Below are positions 1-9,229 of a stretch of DNA of 64,000 nucleotides, in pieces. Below the pieces are notes generated by a model. The model was given only the letters and a program-made list of their open reading frames with translations. It had not been told where the DNA came from and did no database searches. The DNA comes from Sporolactobacillus shoreicorticis (GTDB lineage: Bacteria; Bacillota; Bacilli; Bacillales; Sporolactobacillaceae): positions 62,001 to 126,000 of the forward strand of contig NZ_JAMXWM010000008.1 in NCBI RefSeq assembly GCF_024125445.1, in the 5' to 3' direction. Every line of letters begins with the position of its first letter. The stretch's first letter is position 1. A program made the translations under genes and the position numbers.

Positions 1-632
1 CCGTCTGACATGACGTAAATATCCGCATTGGGAAAAGCCATCAACATAGGTGAATGAGTGGCAATGATGAGTTGTGATTGCTGATTCACTAACTCCTTCA
101 TTCTTACCAGCATCGTCATCAGCTTTGTTGGAGATAAAGCCGCTTCAGGCTCATCGAGAATATAGACGCCGTCTCCGCGAAACCGATGCAGCATGAGTGA
201 CAGAAAGCTTTCTCCATGCGATTGCTTATGTAACGATTGCCCACCATATTGTTGCAAGAAAACCGGATCACCTATTTCATCAATATTCGATGCAAGATTG
301 TAAAAACTCTCTGCTCTCAGAAAAAAACCGTCCTTAGGATGATCCGCGCCTCTTATGACACGCATGGCTTTAAATAAATCCGAGTGTGTATCGCTGGTTG
401 AAAACGAGAAATTCCTCGATCCGCCCTCAGGATTAAAACCAAAATTAACAGCCAATGCTTCCAAGACCGTCGACTTTCCCGACCCGTTTTCCCCCACAAA
501 AAAGGTAACCGGGCAATGCAACGTAAAATCATAAAGATGACGCAGAGCTGAAATAGTCGAAAGGTAGCTTTCCTCATATTCCGGCGCATGATGGTCGATA
601 CGAAATCCTCTGATATAAAGTCTGCCAGCCAT
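1..632 (-). CDS. AAA family ATPase (COG3910-like), 3' end outside window
   Basis: This gene runs leftward off the window edge, so only about 210 N-terminal residues are visible. It has a Walker A motif GENGSGKST near residue 43, an ABC-type signature region SHGESFLSL, a Walker B with YILDEPEAALSP, and a switch histidine in LLIATHSPML. This order fits the small predicted ATPases related to ABC and SMC heads (COG3910 type). I chose the ATG at 632 because GGAGAAGGGA lies just upstream. The family has no firm cellular role, so I assign only ATP binding and hydrolysis. Confidence 0.82.
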   Translation of the reverse strand, partial: MAGRLYIRGFRIDHHAPEYEESYLSTISALRHLYDFTLHCPVTFFVGENGSGKSTVLEALAVNFGFNPEGGSRNFSFSTSDTHSDLFKAMRVIRGADHPKDGFFLRAESFYNLASNIDEIGDPVFLQQYGGQSLHKQSHGESFLSLMLHRFRGDGVYILDEPEAALSPTKLMTMLVRMKELVNQQSQLIIATHSPMLMAFPNADIYVMSD

Positions 633-669
633 TCGATCCCTTCTCCCCAAGCTTATTTCTTTATCTCCA

Positions 670-1545
670 TTACAGTCTCTGTTCCCCGTCATTTGAGGTT
701 AAAATTCGGTACAGCTCCGGTCTGCGATCACGGAAAATGCCCCATTCAAATCGCTGCTCCTGAAGCTTGTCTAAATCAAATTCAGCGACTAAGGTCGTTT
801 CGTTTGTACGATCTGCTTCACAAATCTTATTACCCTGTGGTCCGGCAATAAAAGAAGAACCGTAAAAAGTAATTTTGGAATCTTCATCTGTTTCCGTGCC
901 AATTCGATTTGACGCGATGACCGGAATCAGATTTGACGCTGCATGACCGAGCATGCATGCCTGCCAATGATCTTTAGAATCAATCGCTGCGTCATACGGC
1001 TCTGTTCCAATCGCCGTCGGATAAAAAAGCAGCTCCGCACCCATTAACGTCATACACCTTGCGGCTTCTGGAAACCACTGATCCCAACAAACCCCCACGC
1101 CGATTTTCCCATAACGTGTCTCCCATACCTTGAATCCGCTGTCTCCGGGATTAAAATAAAATTTTTCCTCATAGCCTGGTCCGTCGGGAATATGGCTTTT
1201 TCGATAAGTACCAAGCACCGTTCCATCCGCGTCGATCAATGCCAGCGCATTGTATAATGCGTTGTTCTTTCGTTCATAGAAACTGATCGGGAGTACAACA
1301 CCGAGTTCGCGCGCTACATCCTTGAAATGAGCTACAGCACGGCTTTCATCACGTGTTTTCGCCAATGCATAATACTCAGTCTTCTCTTTTTGGCAGAAGT
1401 ATGGGGTTTCAAAAAGCTCCTGAAGCAGAATGATTTGTGCACCCTTAGCTGCTGCTTGGTGCACTAACGCCTCGGCCTTACAAAGGTTTTCCTCAATCGT
1501 CCAAGAGCAGCTCATCTGCGTTGCCGCAACTTTAATTTTTCTCAT
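670..1545 (-). CDS. aguB: N-carbamoylputrescine amidase
   Basis: This 291-residue nitrilase-family enzyme hydrolyses N-carbamoylputrescine to putrescine, CO2 and ammonia in the cytoplasm. The catalytic triad is visible: Glu in LLQELFETPYF, Lys in YRKSHIPDGPGYEEK, and Cys in GVGVCWDQWFPEAAR. The length matches the family. Its start overlaps the 3' end of aguA by 4 bases, so the two genes are translationally coupled and together convert agmatine to putrescine. No arginine decarboxylase gene lies in the window, so agmatine must come from elsewhere. Confidence 0.95.
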   Translation of the reverse strand: MRKIKVAATQMSCSWTIEENLCKAEALVHQAAAKGAQIILLQELFETPYFCQKEKTEYYALAKTRDESRAVAHFKDVARELGVVLPISFYERKNNALYNALALIDADGTVLGTYRKSHIPDGPGYEEKFYFNPGDSGFKVWETRYGKIGVGVCWDQWFPEAARCMTLMGAELLFYPTAIGTEPYDAAIDSKDHWQACMLGHAASNLIPVIASNRIGTETDEDSKITFYGSSFIAGPQGNKICEADRTNETTLVAEFDLDKLQEQRFEWGIFRDRRPELYRILTSNDGEQRL

Positions 1546-2597
1546 GACTTCGCTTCACCTGCTTCTTTCATTTTCGGCATTTGCTGCGTTGCGCAGTGGA
1601 CATTGCCGCCTTCACGAATGATTGCCATTCCGTCAACCGTCCGGATGGTTCGATCAGGAAATGTCTCGGCAAGGATAGCGGCTGCCTGTTTATCGTCTTT
1701 TTTCGCATCCTCTCCGAAGACGGGTAGAATGATGCCCTGATTTACAAAATAAAAGTTCAAATAACTCAGTGTTAATCGTGTCCCTTGATAAAAACGAGGC
1801 GGCGGTTGCGGGATGCGAATAATCTCAAGCGACCTCCCCTGCGCATCAATCGCTTTTTCTAGGCGCGCAATATTTTCCTGTGTAATTAGATAATTGTCAT
1901 CTTCCGGATCATCACAGCATTGGATCAGAACCTTCCCCGGCGCTGCAAAACAAGCAATGTTATCCACATGCCCATCTGTTTCATCTCCGGACAAACCGTT
2001 TTTCAGCCAGATGACCTTGCTTATACTTAAATAGTCTTGCAGATTCTGCTCAATCTGATCACGATTCATGGCAGGATTGCGGTTCTTGCTGAGCAGACAT
2101 TGCTCCGTTGTTAGCAGACTGCCCTCTCCATCCACATGAAAGGATCCACCTTCCATGACGAGCGGTGCGTCAAATCGATAAATCCGCAAATTATCAAGGA
2201 GTACAGACGCCACCTCATCGTCCAAATTCCAAGGCCGATACTTCTCCCCCCATGCGTTAAAATGCCAATTAATTCCGGCCAAATAACCCCGTTCGTTTCG
2301 AACAAAGGTTGGACCGTTATCACGCAGCCATGAATCATTATGAGGCAAAACAAGGGTATCAACAGGATAATGAGTTTGTCTGACAAATGTACTTACAAAA
2401 TTATGTTCATTGGGATTGACCAGTACCGTTACCGGCTCAAATTCCGAAATCACTTTGATGAAGCCCGCATAGCCCTGGCAGACACGTGTATAGTCATCAG
2501 GAAAACACATCGATTCCTGTACCGGCCAGGAAAGAAAGGTGCGTTCATGATTCTGCCACTCCGCAGGCATTTGATAATTCAACTTTTTCGGATTCAT
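1542..2597 (-). CDS. aguA: Agmatine deiminase
   Basis: This 351-residue protein of the peptidyl-arginine deiminase fold converts agmatine to N-carbamoylputrescine and ammonia. Family signatures include NDSWLRDNGPTFV, a DGEGSLLTTEQCLL stretch, DETDGHVDN, and the C-terminal catalytic Cys in EGGNVHCATQQMP. It is the first gene of the aguA-aguB pair and is transcribed leftward, divergent from the DedA gene at 2796. The pair without an antiporter or carbamate kinase nearby fits a biosynthetic route rather than the energy-yielding agmatine deiminase pathway. Confidence 0.95.
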   Translation of the reverse strand: MNPKKLNYQMPAEWQNHERTFLSWPVQESMCFPDDYTRVCQGYAGFIKVISEFEPVTVLVNPNEHNFVSTFVRQTHYPVDTLVLPHNDSWLRDNGPTFVRNERGYLAGINWHFNAWGEKYRPWNLDDEVASVLLDNLRIYRFDAPLVMEGGSFHVDGEGSLLTTEQCLLSKNRNPAMNRDQIEQNLQDYLSISKVIWLKNGLSGDETDGHVDNIACFAAPGKVLIQCCDDPEDDNYLITQENIARLEKAIDAQGRSLEIIRIPQPPPRFYQGTRLTLSYLNFYFVNQGIILPVFGEDAKKDDKQAAAILAETFPDRTIRTVDGMAIIREGGNVHCATQQMPKMKEAGEAKS

Positions 2598-2649
2598 GAT
2601 TACCTCACACGATTAATGATGACCTTACCAAGTATGTTATCATAAGAAT

Positions 2650-2668
2650 ACTGCTGATTAACAGCAGT
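2650..2668. promoter_or_regulatory. Short perfect inverted repeat between divergent genes
   Basis: A 7-bp perfect arm (ACTGCTG, 5-base spacer, CAGCAGT) lies between the divergent aguA and DedA genes. It could be an operator, or a small hairpin in one of the two 5' leaders. No regulator gene adjoins it, so the function is open. Confidence 0.3.
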
Positions 2669-2795
2669 TTCTTGTATTCAGGCGACCTTGCTGAAACGTC
2701 GCAAAAAGTATAGTGCGAAAGATTTTAGGGTATTGTGTTGATTGAAATCATTATCCCTATATTCCCCCAGCCATCAACGGAAATGAGGAACATTC

Positions 2796-3398
2796 ATGCA
2801 AGATTGGATTGTGCAATTTATGGAACAGCATGGCTACGCAGGAATCTTTTTTATAATTTTTTTGGAAAATATTTTCCCTCCGATCCCTTCGGAGGTCATC
2901 CTTACGTTTGGCGGTTTTATGACCACCCACTCACGCTTGACTGCACCTCTTGTCATTTTTTTTGCTACCTTCGGTTCCGTTGCCGGTGCGGCAGTGCTTT
3001 ATGCCATTGGACGTTTCTTAAGCATTGAGCGTTTAGAACGATTCGTTGCACGCTGGGGACATGTATTGCGCCTGAAACCGGGGGATCTCACAAAAGCGAG
3101 CGGCTGGTTTGAACGTCACGGATACCCCGCGGTGTTCTTTTGCCGGATGATTCCTTTAATCCGCAGCCTGATCTCCATTCCTGCCGGTATGGCAAAAATG
3201 AATCCGCTGTATTTCCTGCTGACCACGGCAGCCGGCACGCTCATTTGGAATACCGTCCTCGTCCTGCTTGGTGCTTCACTCGGCAAATCATGGGACAAGG
3301 TTCTTGAGTGGATGGATCTGTATTCGCACGTGACGTATGCATTGATTATCATCGCTGCCGCAGCATTGATTATTTATTGGCTGAAAAGAAAATCATAA
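2796..3398 (+). CDS. DedA family membrane protein
   Basis: This 200-residue polytopic membrane protein belongs to the DedA (SNARE-associated/VTT) family, whose members move undecaprenyl phosphate or phospholipids across the membrane. Typical features are the N-terminal ENIFPPIPSEVIL segment, the amphipathic stretch with FERHGYPAVFFCRMIPLIRS, and the glycine-rich PAGMAKMNP region before the last helices. GAGGAAC precedes the ATG by a normal distance. Its 3' end overlaps the convergent gene at 3393 by 6 bases. A second DedA protein in the window, at 22949, is fused to an extra domain; this one is the standard form. Confidence 0.88.
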   Translation: MQDWIVQFMEQHGYAGIFFIIFLENIFPPIPSEVILTFGGFMTTHSRLTAPLVIFFATFGSVAGAAVLYAIGRFLSIERLERFVARWGHVLRLKPGDLTKASGWFERHGYPAVFFCRMIPLIRSLISIPAGMAKMNPLYFLLTTAAGTLIWNTVLVLLGASLGKSWDKVLEWMDLYSHVTYALIIIAAAALIIYWLKRKS

Positions 3399-3899
3399 TT
3401 GACGGCGCGAAGAAAACCCGGACGCAATCACACGTTTATGCAGCGGGAGCAGACAGCCATAAATAAAGAGATAAATGAACACTGAATAAAATAACTCCCA
3501 ATTTATAAGATGAAAGTATTTGACCTGAATTGAAGCGAACTCAATTCCAAATGACAGAACGGTAAACAGAATCAGCATCAACCATTTATTTGATTGTGAC
3601 CGGTAATTGAGATAGATAATCGCGAGACCCGCGGGAATGAATGTGATCGATAGTAAATCGGCAATGCCGATACCGTGATCGGTTCCGTAACGGAAGGCAT
3701 CAAAATAGATTGCCGATGAAATGTCGGCGATCCAGGATAAGGAACATACCATACCAAATGTCGCATAGATCTGCCGCCAAGTTAAATGCCTTTTTTTCAT
3801 GAACACGACAAACAGAATAACAAAAGCTGAAAATAGAAGCGGATACCAAATCCCCCTGGCCTCTAGATCCAATCTTCCCAAAATTAAGGCCATAATCAA
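3393..3899 (-). CDS. Small polytopic membrane protein, CBO0543-like
   Basis: A 168-residue protein with about five predicted membrane helices. Its layout, with a conserved Trp-rich loop (HLTWRQIYATFG) and a D-x-x-SAIYFDAFRYGTD stretch, resembles the CBO0543 family of small Bacillales and clostridial membrane proteins, whose function is unknown. The assignment rests on pattern memory and not on a search. It converges on the DedA gene with a 6-base overlap. An alternative start two codons downstream would change little. Confidence 0.6.
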   Translation of the reverse strand: MIMALILGRLDLEARGIWYPLLFSAFVILFVVFMKKRHLTWRQIYATFGMVCSLSWIADISSAIYFDAFRYGTDHGIGIADLLSITFIPAGLAIIYLNYRSQSNKWLMLILFTVLSFGIEFASIQVKYFHLINWELFYSVFIYLFIYGCLLPLHKRVIASGFSSRRQL

Positions 3900-3974
3900 A
3901 ACACTCCTTCAACTCACTTTTACGATTAGTATCAGGAGTGCAGCACTATTTCATTCGAAAAAAGTAAAATTCCA

Positions 3975-5159
3975 TTAAAGTTCATCCTGGTACTGCCCCC
4001 GGTGCACACTGTTCTTTCCATTTTTCTTAGCATCATACAAGGCATTGTCACAGAAAATATAAAGATTTTCAACATCCACATAACGATTTGGGGAAACGGT
4101 CAGCAACCCGATGCTGATTGTGTAGTTCAGCGATTTGTCAGGAAGATTAATTTCAGCGCTTGCAATTTCTGACCTGATCCGTTCAGCTGCAACTGCAGAC
4201 TGTTCTTCATCCATCCCTGGCATCAGTATCGCAAATTCATCGCCCCCAAACCGACTGAACAGATGTTCCGCGTCAATTTGGCTATACACGCGCCGCGACA
4301 GATCGCGAAGTACACGATCCCCAACATCATGCCCATAAGTATCATTGATGCATTTGAATTGGTCAACATCAAACAGGACGAAGGAAAGCTTCTGCTGTTT
4401 CTTCGAACACTGTTCAAGAAACCGCTTTGTCCGCTCAAAAAAAGCCCGGCGATTCAACGTCTTCGTCAAGTCGTCATAATTAGCCAGCCGCACAAGTTCG
4501 CGATCCGTCATTTCCTTTAACAGCAAAATGAATCCGGTACTGCCTAAAATCATTGCTAAATTAACTGTAATTAAAGTATATCCATAAATAAATGAAGAAC
4601 CTATGCTGCTTGACTCAATCGCATGATAGAAAAATAGGGCCAGAGCAGCTCTCCCAAGGAAAGAAATCATAAGCGCCAGATACAGACAGCCCATCAAATG
4701 CATCAGCAACGAGTGATTCTTGCCTTGAATCATTCGAAATATCGGGAGAACAAGTAGCGCCGCCAAACTCAAAGAAGCAGAAACAACTCGAACGTTAAAA
4801 TGATTGTCGAAAATGAGGACAAGATTAAATCCGAGAATACTTAACAATGTAACCCAAAGACAGAAACGGTAGGCCGCCTTATCGTAAGTTCGCGTTAACT
4901 TAAGCAGGGCAACAGTCTCCAATGCATAACCGACAAATAAAAGGCTGTTTGCCAGCGAAATGGCGGCAATACCAAAGGGGCCATTGCGAATAAGAGCAAT
5001 AGCCCATGCTGCAGTCTGGATACACTTACCACAAAAAAATATATTTAACGTCGCATCATCCCGATGATGCCACAAATAAGCAGCGATCAGCAAAACGGTG
5101 ACTAAATTACAACTTATGATAAAAGCTAAAAAAGTCCTCACATCAAGCAATATATTCAC
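3975..5159 (-). CDS. Membrane-bound diguanylate cyclase
   Basis: This 394-residue protein has about seven N-terminal membrane helices (residues 1-220) followed by a GGDEF domain. The active site reads FSRFGGDEFAILMPG, and the upstream DVDQFKCINDTYGHDVGD stretch carries the metal-binding Asp and nucleotide-binding Asn. It should make cyclic di-GMP from two GTP. The RxxD inhibitory site normally five residues before GGDEF is absent, so product feedback inhibition is unlikely. The helical sensor domain is not one I can name. It is monocistronic as far as can be seen. Confidence 0.92.
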   Translation of the reverse strand: MNILLDVRTFLAFIISCNLVTVLLIAAYLWHHRDDATLNIFFCGKCIQTAAWAIALIRNGPFGIAAISLANSLLFVGYALETVALLKLTRTYDKAAYRFCLWVTLLSILGFNLVLIFDNHFNVRVVSASLSLAALLVLPIFRMIQGKNHSLLMHLMGCLYLALMISFLGRAALALFFYHAIESSSIGSSFIYGYTLITVNLAMILGSTGFILLLKEMTDRELVRLANYDDLTKTLNRRAFFERTKRFLEQCSKKQQKLSFVLFDVDQFKCINDTYGHDVGDRVLRDLSRRVYSQIDAEHLFSRFGGDEFAILMPGMDEEQSAVAAERIRSEIASAEINLPDKSLNYTISIGLLTVSPNRYVDVENLYIFCDNALYDAKKNGKNSVHRGQYQDEL

Positions 5160-5263
5160 GACTGATCATCCTCATCCGTTGCAGCAGTGTTGTCCACCTA
5201 TTTTATCAAATCCTGCCAGGTTATTACATAAATTGTTAGGATTTTTAGAAAAGGAGTACATCA

Positions 5264-5428
5264 TTGATCCTAAAGAATTTTTTCATCAACTACCTGATCC
5301 TTTTTTCTTATCAATTTTGTGCCAAATCGTCTTCGTTTAACCAGACGAATCCGCCTGCTTCTCAGAATAAGTGTGAGTCAGCCCTTCATTTACTGCTACT
5401 GCAAAAAAAAATACAGGCTCCCGTGTAG
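5264..5428 (+). CDS. Possible 54-residue secreted peptide, doubtful
   Basis: A TTG codon lies 7 bases after a strong AAGGAG and opens a 54-codon frame. The product would start with a lysine and a hydrophobic run (LKNFFINYLILFSYQFCA), like a signal peptide, followed by a polar tail. I know no homologue. The 3' end overlaps the terminator of the convergent Sel1 gene, which weakens the case. Confidence 0.2.
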   Translation: MILKNFFINYLILFSYQFCAKSSSFNQTNPPASQNKCESALHLLLLQKKIQAPV

Positions 5429-5436
5429 GAAACCTG
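5403..5436 (-). terminator. Rho-independent terminator of the Sel1-repeat gene
   Basis: Read on the minus strand, a 9-bp stem with two G-U pairs (CAGGTTTCC, 5-base loop, GGGAGCCTG) is followed by a run of nine T after TAT. It lies about 45 bases beyond the stop of the gene ending at 5480. Confidence 0.75.
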
Positions 5437-5479
5437 TTCGACCACTATCCTTATTTTTTCACGTCAAAATCGTGCTCTT

Positions 5480-7771
5480 TCAATTTGCACTGGCAGCCTC
5501 CTGCTTCACCAGAGGTGATACCTGCTCATCCAAAGCAAGCCCGGCATCAATCGCTGCTTTAACAATCTGCCTGACCCACAGTTCGGATTCATTAGGAAGC
5601 AGTCCTTTCGCATACCATTCTCCCACTTGTTTGCAAGCGAGAGGGTAGCCAAGTTCTGCCGATAATAAAAGCAAATGCAACCCCTCGTTTTCGTCCTTTG
5701 CTACTTCTTGTCCGCCGAACGATCCGCGCAGACGAATCTGTGCAAGTTCATAGACTGCTTCCGGATGATGAAGGGCCGCGGCCTCTTCAATGAGAGACAG
5801 ACCTCGCTCTGGATTCGTTTCAATACCGGAACCGGAACCAAACGCCATCCCAACCTGAAAGAGAGCTGGACTGTACTTTTGTGCAGCACTGCGGAAGAGA
5901 TACTCGACTGCACGTTTATCTGTGATGATCCAATCTGCTGCGTTATCCTGTTTGCTGAGCTTCCATAATTCATATTGAGCGGAAGGCAATGTTCTTGCAG
6001 CTTTCAGCAGCCATTGATAAGCACGCTCCTTATTGACATGATCATGATGCAATGACTTATATCCGGAAAAATAGTAGTGATAAAGCGCAAACTGTGCTTC
6101 AGGATAATTAAGCGCCGCCGATGTTTCAATTAAATGCTTTGCTTCAGCCAAATCAGCAGAAACGTAAAATCCATCGAGCAGCACATTGGCATATCGGTAC
6201 ATTGCTAATGCGTCGCCACTCTTCGCAGCAGATCGCAAATAGCCTACCGCTTCACGATGATCCATCATCATCTCATTGTCACGCTCATATTTATCCATAA
6301 TCAGAACGCATGCCCTTGGATTGCCGGACTGAGCAAAGGACTTTAACAGTTTAAGCGCCTTTGTACGATTTTTTTCCCACAGAATATCTTTATAGCGTCC
6401 TTCATAATAGCCTTCATACTGCTTCATCTGAGCTTCCCAATCCTTCTGCTCAGATGCCTCCTTCAGATAGGCAAGTCCTTTGCGATCATCCTTGTCCAAA
6501 TAGTGTCCGTCTATGTAAAGATCTCCAAGCCGCGTCTTCGCCTTTGCAAGCCCGTGGTCTGCTGCAAAAATTAACCACTTCAGTGCTTTTTCCTGTTCCA
6601 TTAGAAATTCATTTCCTTGCTCAAAATAGTGCCACAGATCATAGGCAGCATCAATGCCGCCATGCTCGGCGGAGGAAAGCAGCCATGCGTAGGCTTCTTT
6701 TCTGTTTCCATTCACCGGTTGTCCTAAGCAAGAGCCCTCGTAGGAAATATGGAAAAGTAAATATTCCGCAAGTGCCTGTTTTTTCTTTGCGGCCGTTTTC
6801 AGAATGCCTATATACTCTTGCGCATTTTCAATCGAAATAAAAACGAGATTCTTCTTATAGGCACCTGCCAACGCTCGGACTGCCTTTGTTAATCCGCTTT
6901 CCGCTGCCGCTTTCACATAGGCAAAAGCACGGCTGTCTTCGTATGAAGATCCTTCCGGCAGACAGCTATAAGCGTAAATCATAAACTGAGCTTCATTGTC
7001 GCCGCTTTCCGCCAATTCTTCACATGTTTTTAACGAAGCCTCGTCACTGATCTGAGCAGGCAATTTCTTATTCTTTTCCGACTGCACATGGGTGTCGGGC
7101 TTCTTAGGCATTTTTTTCGCTAAATGATGCTTCCACTTTTCGGCTTCATTTTTATTATGGATCGTAAAACGGTTGTCACTGTATACATCTGCCAGCTTTT
7201 CTGCGGCTTCAGACGAACCATTCATTGCCAGCTCCTTAAGAAGCTCAATTCCCATGCGCACCACTTGATCCTTATCAGCATTCCTGCTCAACCAATAGTC
7301 AATTTTAGCCAATCGCACTTCTGTCTGCTGCTCGGTTTTGAGATAGTCACGCATGCGCTGATGCGAAAAGAAATCAGGCAAACCGTTTTTCTTCACGAGA
7401 AAGTCTACAGATTCATAACTGAGTACTTCCCCAGTTACCGTGTCTTCCAAACTGACTCTGAGATTAATCAGATCGCCATACGTGAAGGACGGCATCGCTG
7501 TATAAGGAATACTTATAGATTGCTTTTCTTGGCGAAGCGGCAGGGAGAAATCCAATTCCCCGTCGTCATTTCGAAACGTCGAACTTTCCGGCTGGTCAGC
7601 CGCATGTAAAGGCAGATTACCCGGATTTTGAAAAAACTGAACACTGATCACTCGGTGACGCCTGTGCCTCCAGCTTGTTAAGCTGCTTGCAATTTGCAAT
7701 GAAACCGTCAGCTTTGATTCGTCATCAATCGCAACATCCACTGCCATAGAACTTTCAGAACTGTTTTCCAT
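5480..7771 (-). CDS. Large Sel1/TPR-like repeat protein
   Basis: A 763-residue protein. Residues 1-130 are a beta-rich region without recognised motifs. From about residue 150 to the end it is a string of Sel1-like repeats of about 36 residues, each with the pattern A-x-x-G-x-x-x-A-x-x-x-L-A-x-x-Y (for example AAKSGDALAMYRYANVLL). Such solenoids act as protein-protein scaffolds. I chose the ATG at 7771 because GGAAGAGGAGA sits 7 bases upstream; a start 11 codons earlier has no such site. No signal peptide is seen, so it is probably cytoplasmic. The partner is unknown. Confidence 0.8.
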   Translation of the reverse strand: MENSSESSMAVDVAIDDESKLTVSLQIASSLTSWRHRRHRVISVQFFQNPGNLPLHAADQPESSTFRNDDGELDFSLPLRQEKQSISIPYTAMPSFTYGDLINLRVSLEDTVTGEVLSYESVDFLVKKNGLPDFFSHQRMRDYLKTEQQTEVRLAKIDYWLSRNADKDQVVRMGIELLKELAMNGSSEAAEKLADVYSDNRFTIHNKNEAEKWKHHLAKKMPKKPDTHVQSEKNKKLPAQISDEASLKTCEELAESGDNEAQFMIYAYSCLPEGSSYEDSRAFAYVKAAAESGLTKAVRALAGAYKKNLVFISIENAQEYIGILKTAAKKKQALAEYLLFHISYEGSCLGQPVNGNRKEAYAWLLSSAEHGGIDAAYDLWHYFEQGNEFLMEQEKALKWLIFAADHGLAKAKTRLGDLYIDGHYLDKDDRKGLAYLKEASEQKDWEAQMKQYEGYYEGRYKDILWEKNRTKALKLLKSFAQSGNPRACVLIMDKYERDNEMMMDHREAVGYLRSAAKSGDALAMYRYANVLLDGFYVSADLAEAKHLIETSAALNYPEAQFALYHYYFSGYKSLHHDHVNKERAYQWLLKAARTLPSAQYELWKLSKQDNAADWIITDKRAVEYLFRSAAQKYSPALFQVGMAFGSGSGIETNPERGLSLIEEAAALHHPEAVYELAQIRLRGSFGGQEVAKDENEGLHLLLLSAELGYPLACKQVGEWYAKGLLPNESELWVRQIVKAAIDAGLALDEQVSPLVKQEAASAN

Positions 7772-8254
7772 AAATGTCTCCTCTTCCTTATTTAATTTGA
7801 GCAAACCGCTCGTTCGCCCCTCACAAAAGTTTACAAATACCGTTCTTATTCAGAGCATAAAAGTACGATTACTATCATTTTAGTGGAAAGATGTGGGAGA
7901 AACTATCGGACCAACCACCTGATCCGTTCGTGGCTAGTTGCCATGATGGGCATAAGCAGTACTTCTAATTGCGTATATTGAGTGTTTTTTTGAAATCGAA
8001 AACAGTTTGTTTTCGTAACATTTTCGCATTAAAATTTATTTCGTGTATGAAAAAGCATTGTCAATCGTCACCCAAACAAATAAAACACCCGAAATGCACA
8101 AAGCACGGGTGAAAAAAATCGTTCGATCGGACTATTCTGACCTGATCCCTACATAAAAAAATATATTTGGATCATGGGACTCAATGTACGGTCAAATGAT
8201 TAAGGCTAAAAAGCGGAAAAGCGTTCATACTAACGTCGGGAGGTGTACATCACC
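7772..8254. other. Intergenic region with a hairpin, no gene seen
   Basis: About 480 AT-rich bases between divergent genes. At 8088-8113 there is an inverted repeat CACCCG/CGGGTG that on the minus strand is followed by TTTTATTTG, so it could terminate leftward transcripts, but no leftward gene lies just upstream of it. I see no convincing small gene. Confidence 0.5.
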
Positions 8255-9184
8255 ATGCGACTACTGATGCTGGCAGGCATTCTGCTTCTGGCACAGCCAC
8301 AAAACAATGCAAACGCTCTGAAGATCATGTACCACAAAGACACAATTGCAACCGTTCATCGAACAGAATTTACCCATCCTTTTGCTTCACTTCTCAATCA
8401 AGATCAATACGATCAATTAGTCGATCACATCGCTCAAAAGGTCGATCGGGCACCGTTGAACGCAAAAATTGATGACCAAGGTGCCATTATTCCAGGGAAA
8501 AACGGGCACAAGCTGTATCGTTCCGCATTCAAAAACCATTTTTATCGCTATTATTACAGCCATGGCAGCGCAAAAATGCGCGTGCCGTTAATTAAAGATT
8601 ATCCAAAGGTCGATGCAGAATTGCTTGCCCATATTTGCGTGCAACGGATCAGCAGCTATGCCACCTTTTTTAATGCGGGAAATGAAAGCCGGGCGCACAA
8701 TATTGATTTGGCGGCGAAGGCTCTCGACAGTCATGTCGTCTTTCCTAACGAGACCTTTTCATTCAATCAGACGGTCGGAATGCGGACGAAAAAAAAGGGC
8801 TACCGCTCCGCCCCGATCATCGTCCGCGGTGAATTCTCTGAGGGCGTGGGCGGCGGAATCTGCCAAGTATCCTCCACCCTTTTCAATGCTGCTGATCGAG
8901 CGGGACTCAAGATCGTGGAACGCTATTCCCACAGCCGCCGCGTCCCTTACGTTCCATCCGGACGCGATGCGACAGTCAGTTGGTATGGCCCTGATTTCCG
9001 CTTTAAAAATACATACAATCAGCCGATCCTGATCCGCGCACATAAATACGGCGGCAGTATCTCCTTTGCGCTGTATTCATCCGACATGATCAATGTCGCG
9101 CCGCGCAAAGTGCCTGGTGCCTCCACACATCTTCCAAAAGAAATTCACAGGAAAAAAGAAAGCCTGCATTCCAGCCAGCCTTGA
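8255..9184 (+). CDS. VanW family protein, exported
   Basis: A 309-residue protein with an N-terminal signal peptide (MRLLMLAGILLLA, cleavage near residue 21) and a C-terminal VanW domain. Domain marks are PNETFSFNQTVGMRT, the glycine-rich GVGGGICQVSSTLFNAA, and a following HSRRVPYVPSGRDATV. VanW proteins occur in vancomycin-resistance clusters and in many Firmicutes, but their biochemical role is unsettled. GGGAGG lies 8 bases before this ATG; the GTG four codons earlier overlaps that site and is rejected. No vancomycin genes are nearby. Confidence 0.85.
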   Translation: MRLLMLAGILLLAQPQNNANALKIMYHKDTIATVHRTEFTHPFASLLNQDQYDQLVDHIAQKVDRAPLNAKIDDQGAIIPGKNGHKLYRSAFKNHFYRYYYSHGSAKMRVPLIKDYPKVDAELLAHICVQRISSYATFFNAGNESRAHNIDLAAKALDSHVVFPNETFSFNQTVGMRTKKKGYRSAPIIVRGEFSEGVGGGICQVSSTLFNAADRAGLKIVERYSHSRRVPYVPSGRDATVSWYGPDFRFKNTYNQPILIRAHKYGGSISFALYSSDMINVAPRKVPGASTHLPKEIHRKKESLHSSQP

Positions 9185-9229
9185 TTCAAAGAGGTGATAC
9201 CTGCACCTAGACAGAACCTTTGACCGCAA

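Noticed and set aside
2598-2795. CcpA or ArgR operator for the agmatine genes
   Set aside because: No sequence close to either consensus; only a short 7-bp inverted repeat is present.
6361-7609. Rightward frames inside the Sel1-repeat gene
   Set aside because: Antisense to a gene with clear protein repeats and its own start and terminator.
8088-8113. Hairpin as terminator of the gene at 8255
   Set aside because: It precedes that gene and its T-rich side is on the minus strand, where no gene reads into it. Function left open.
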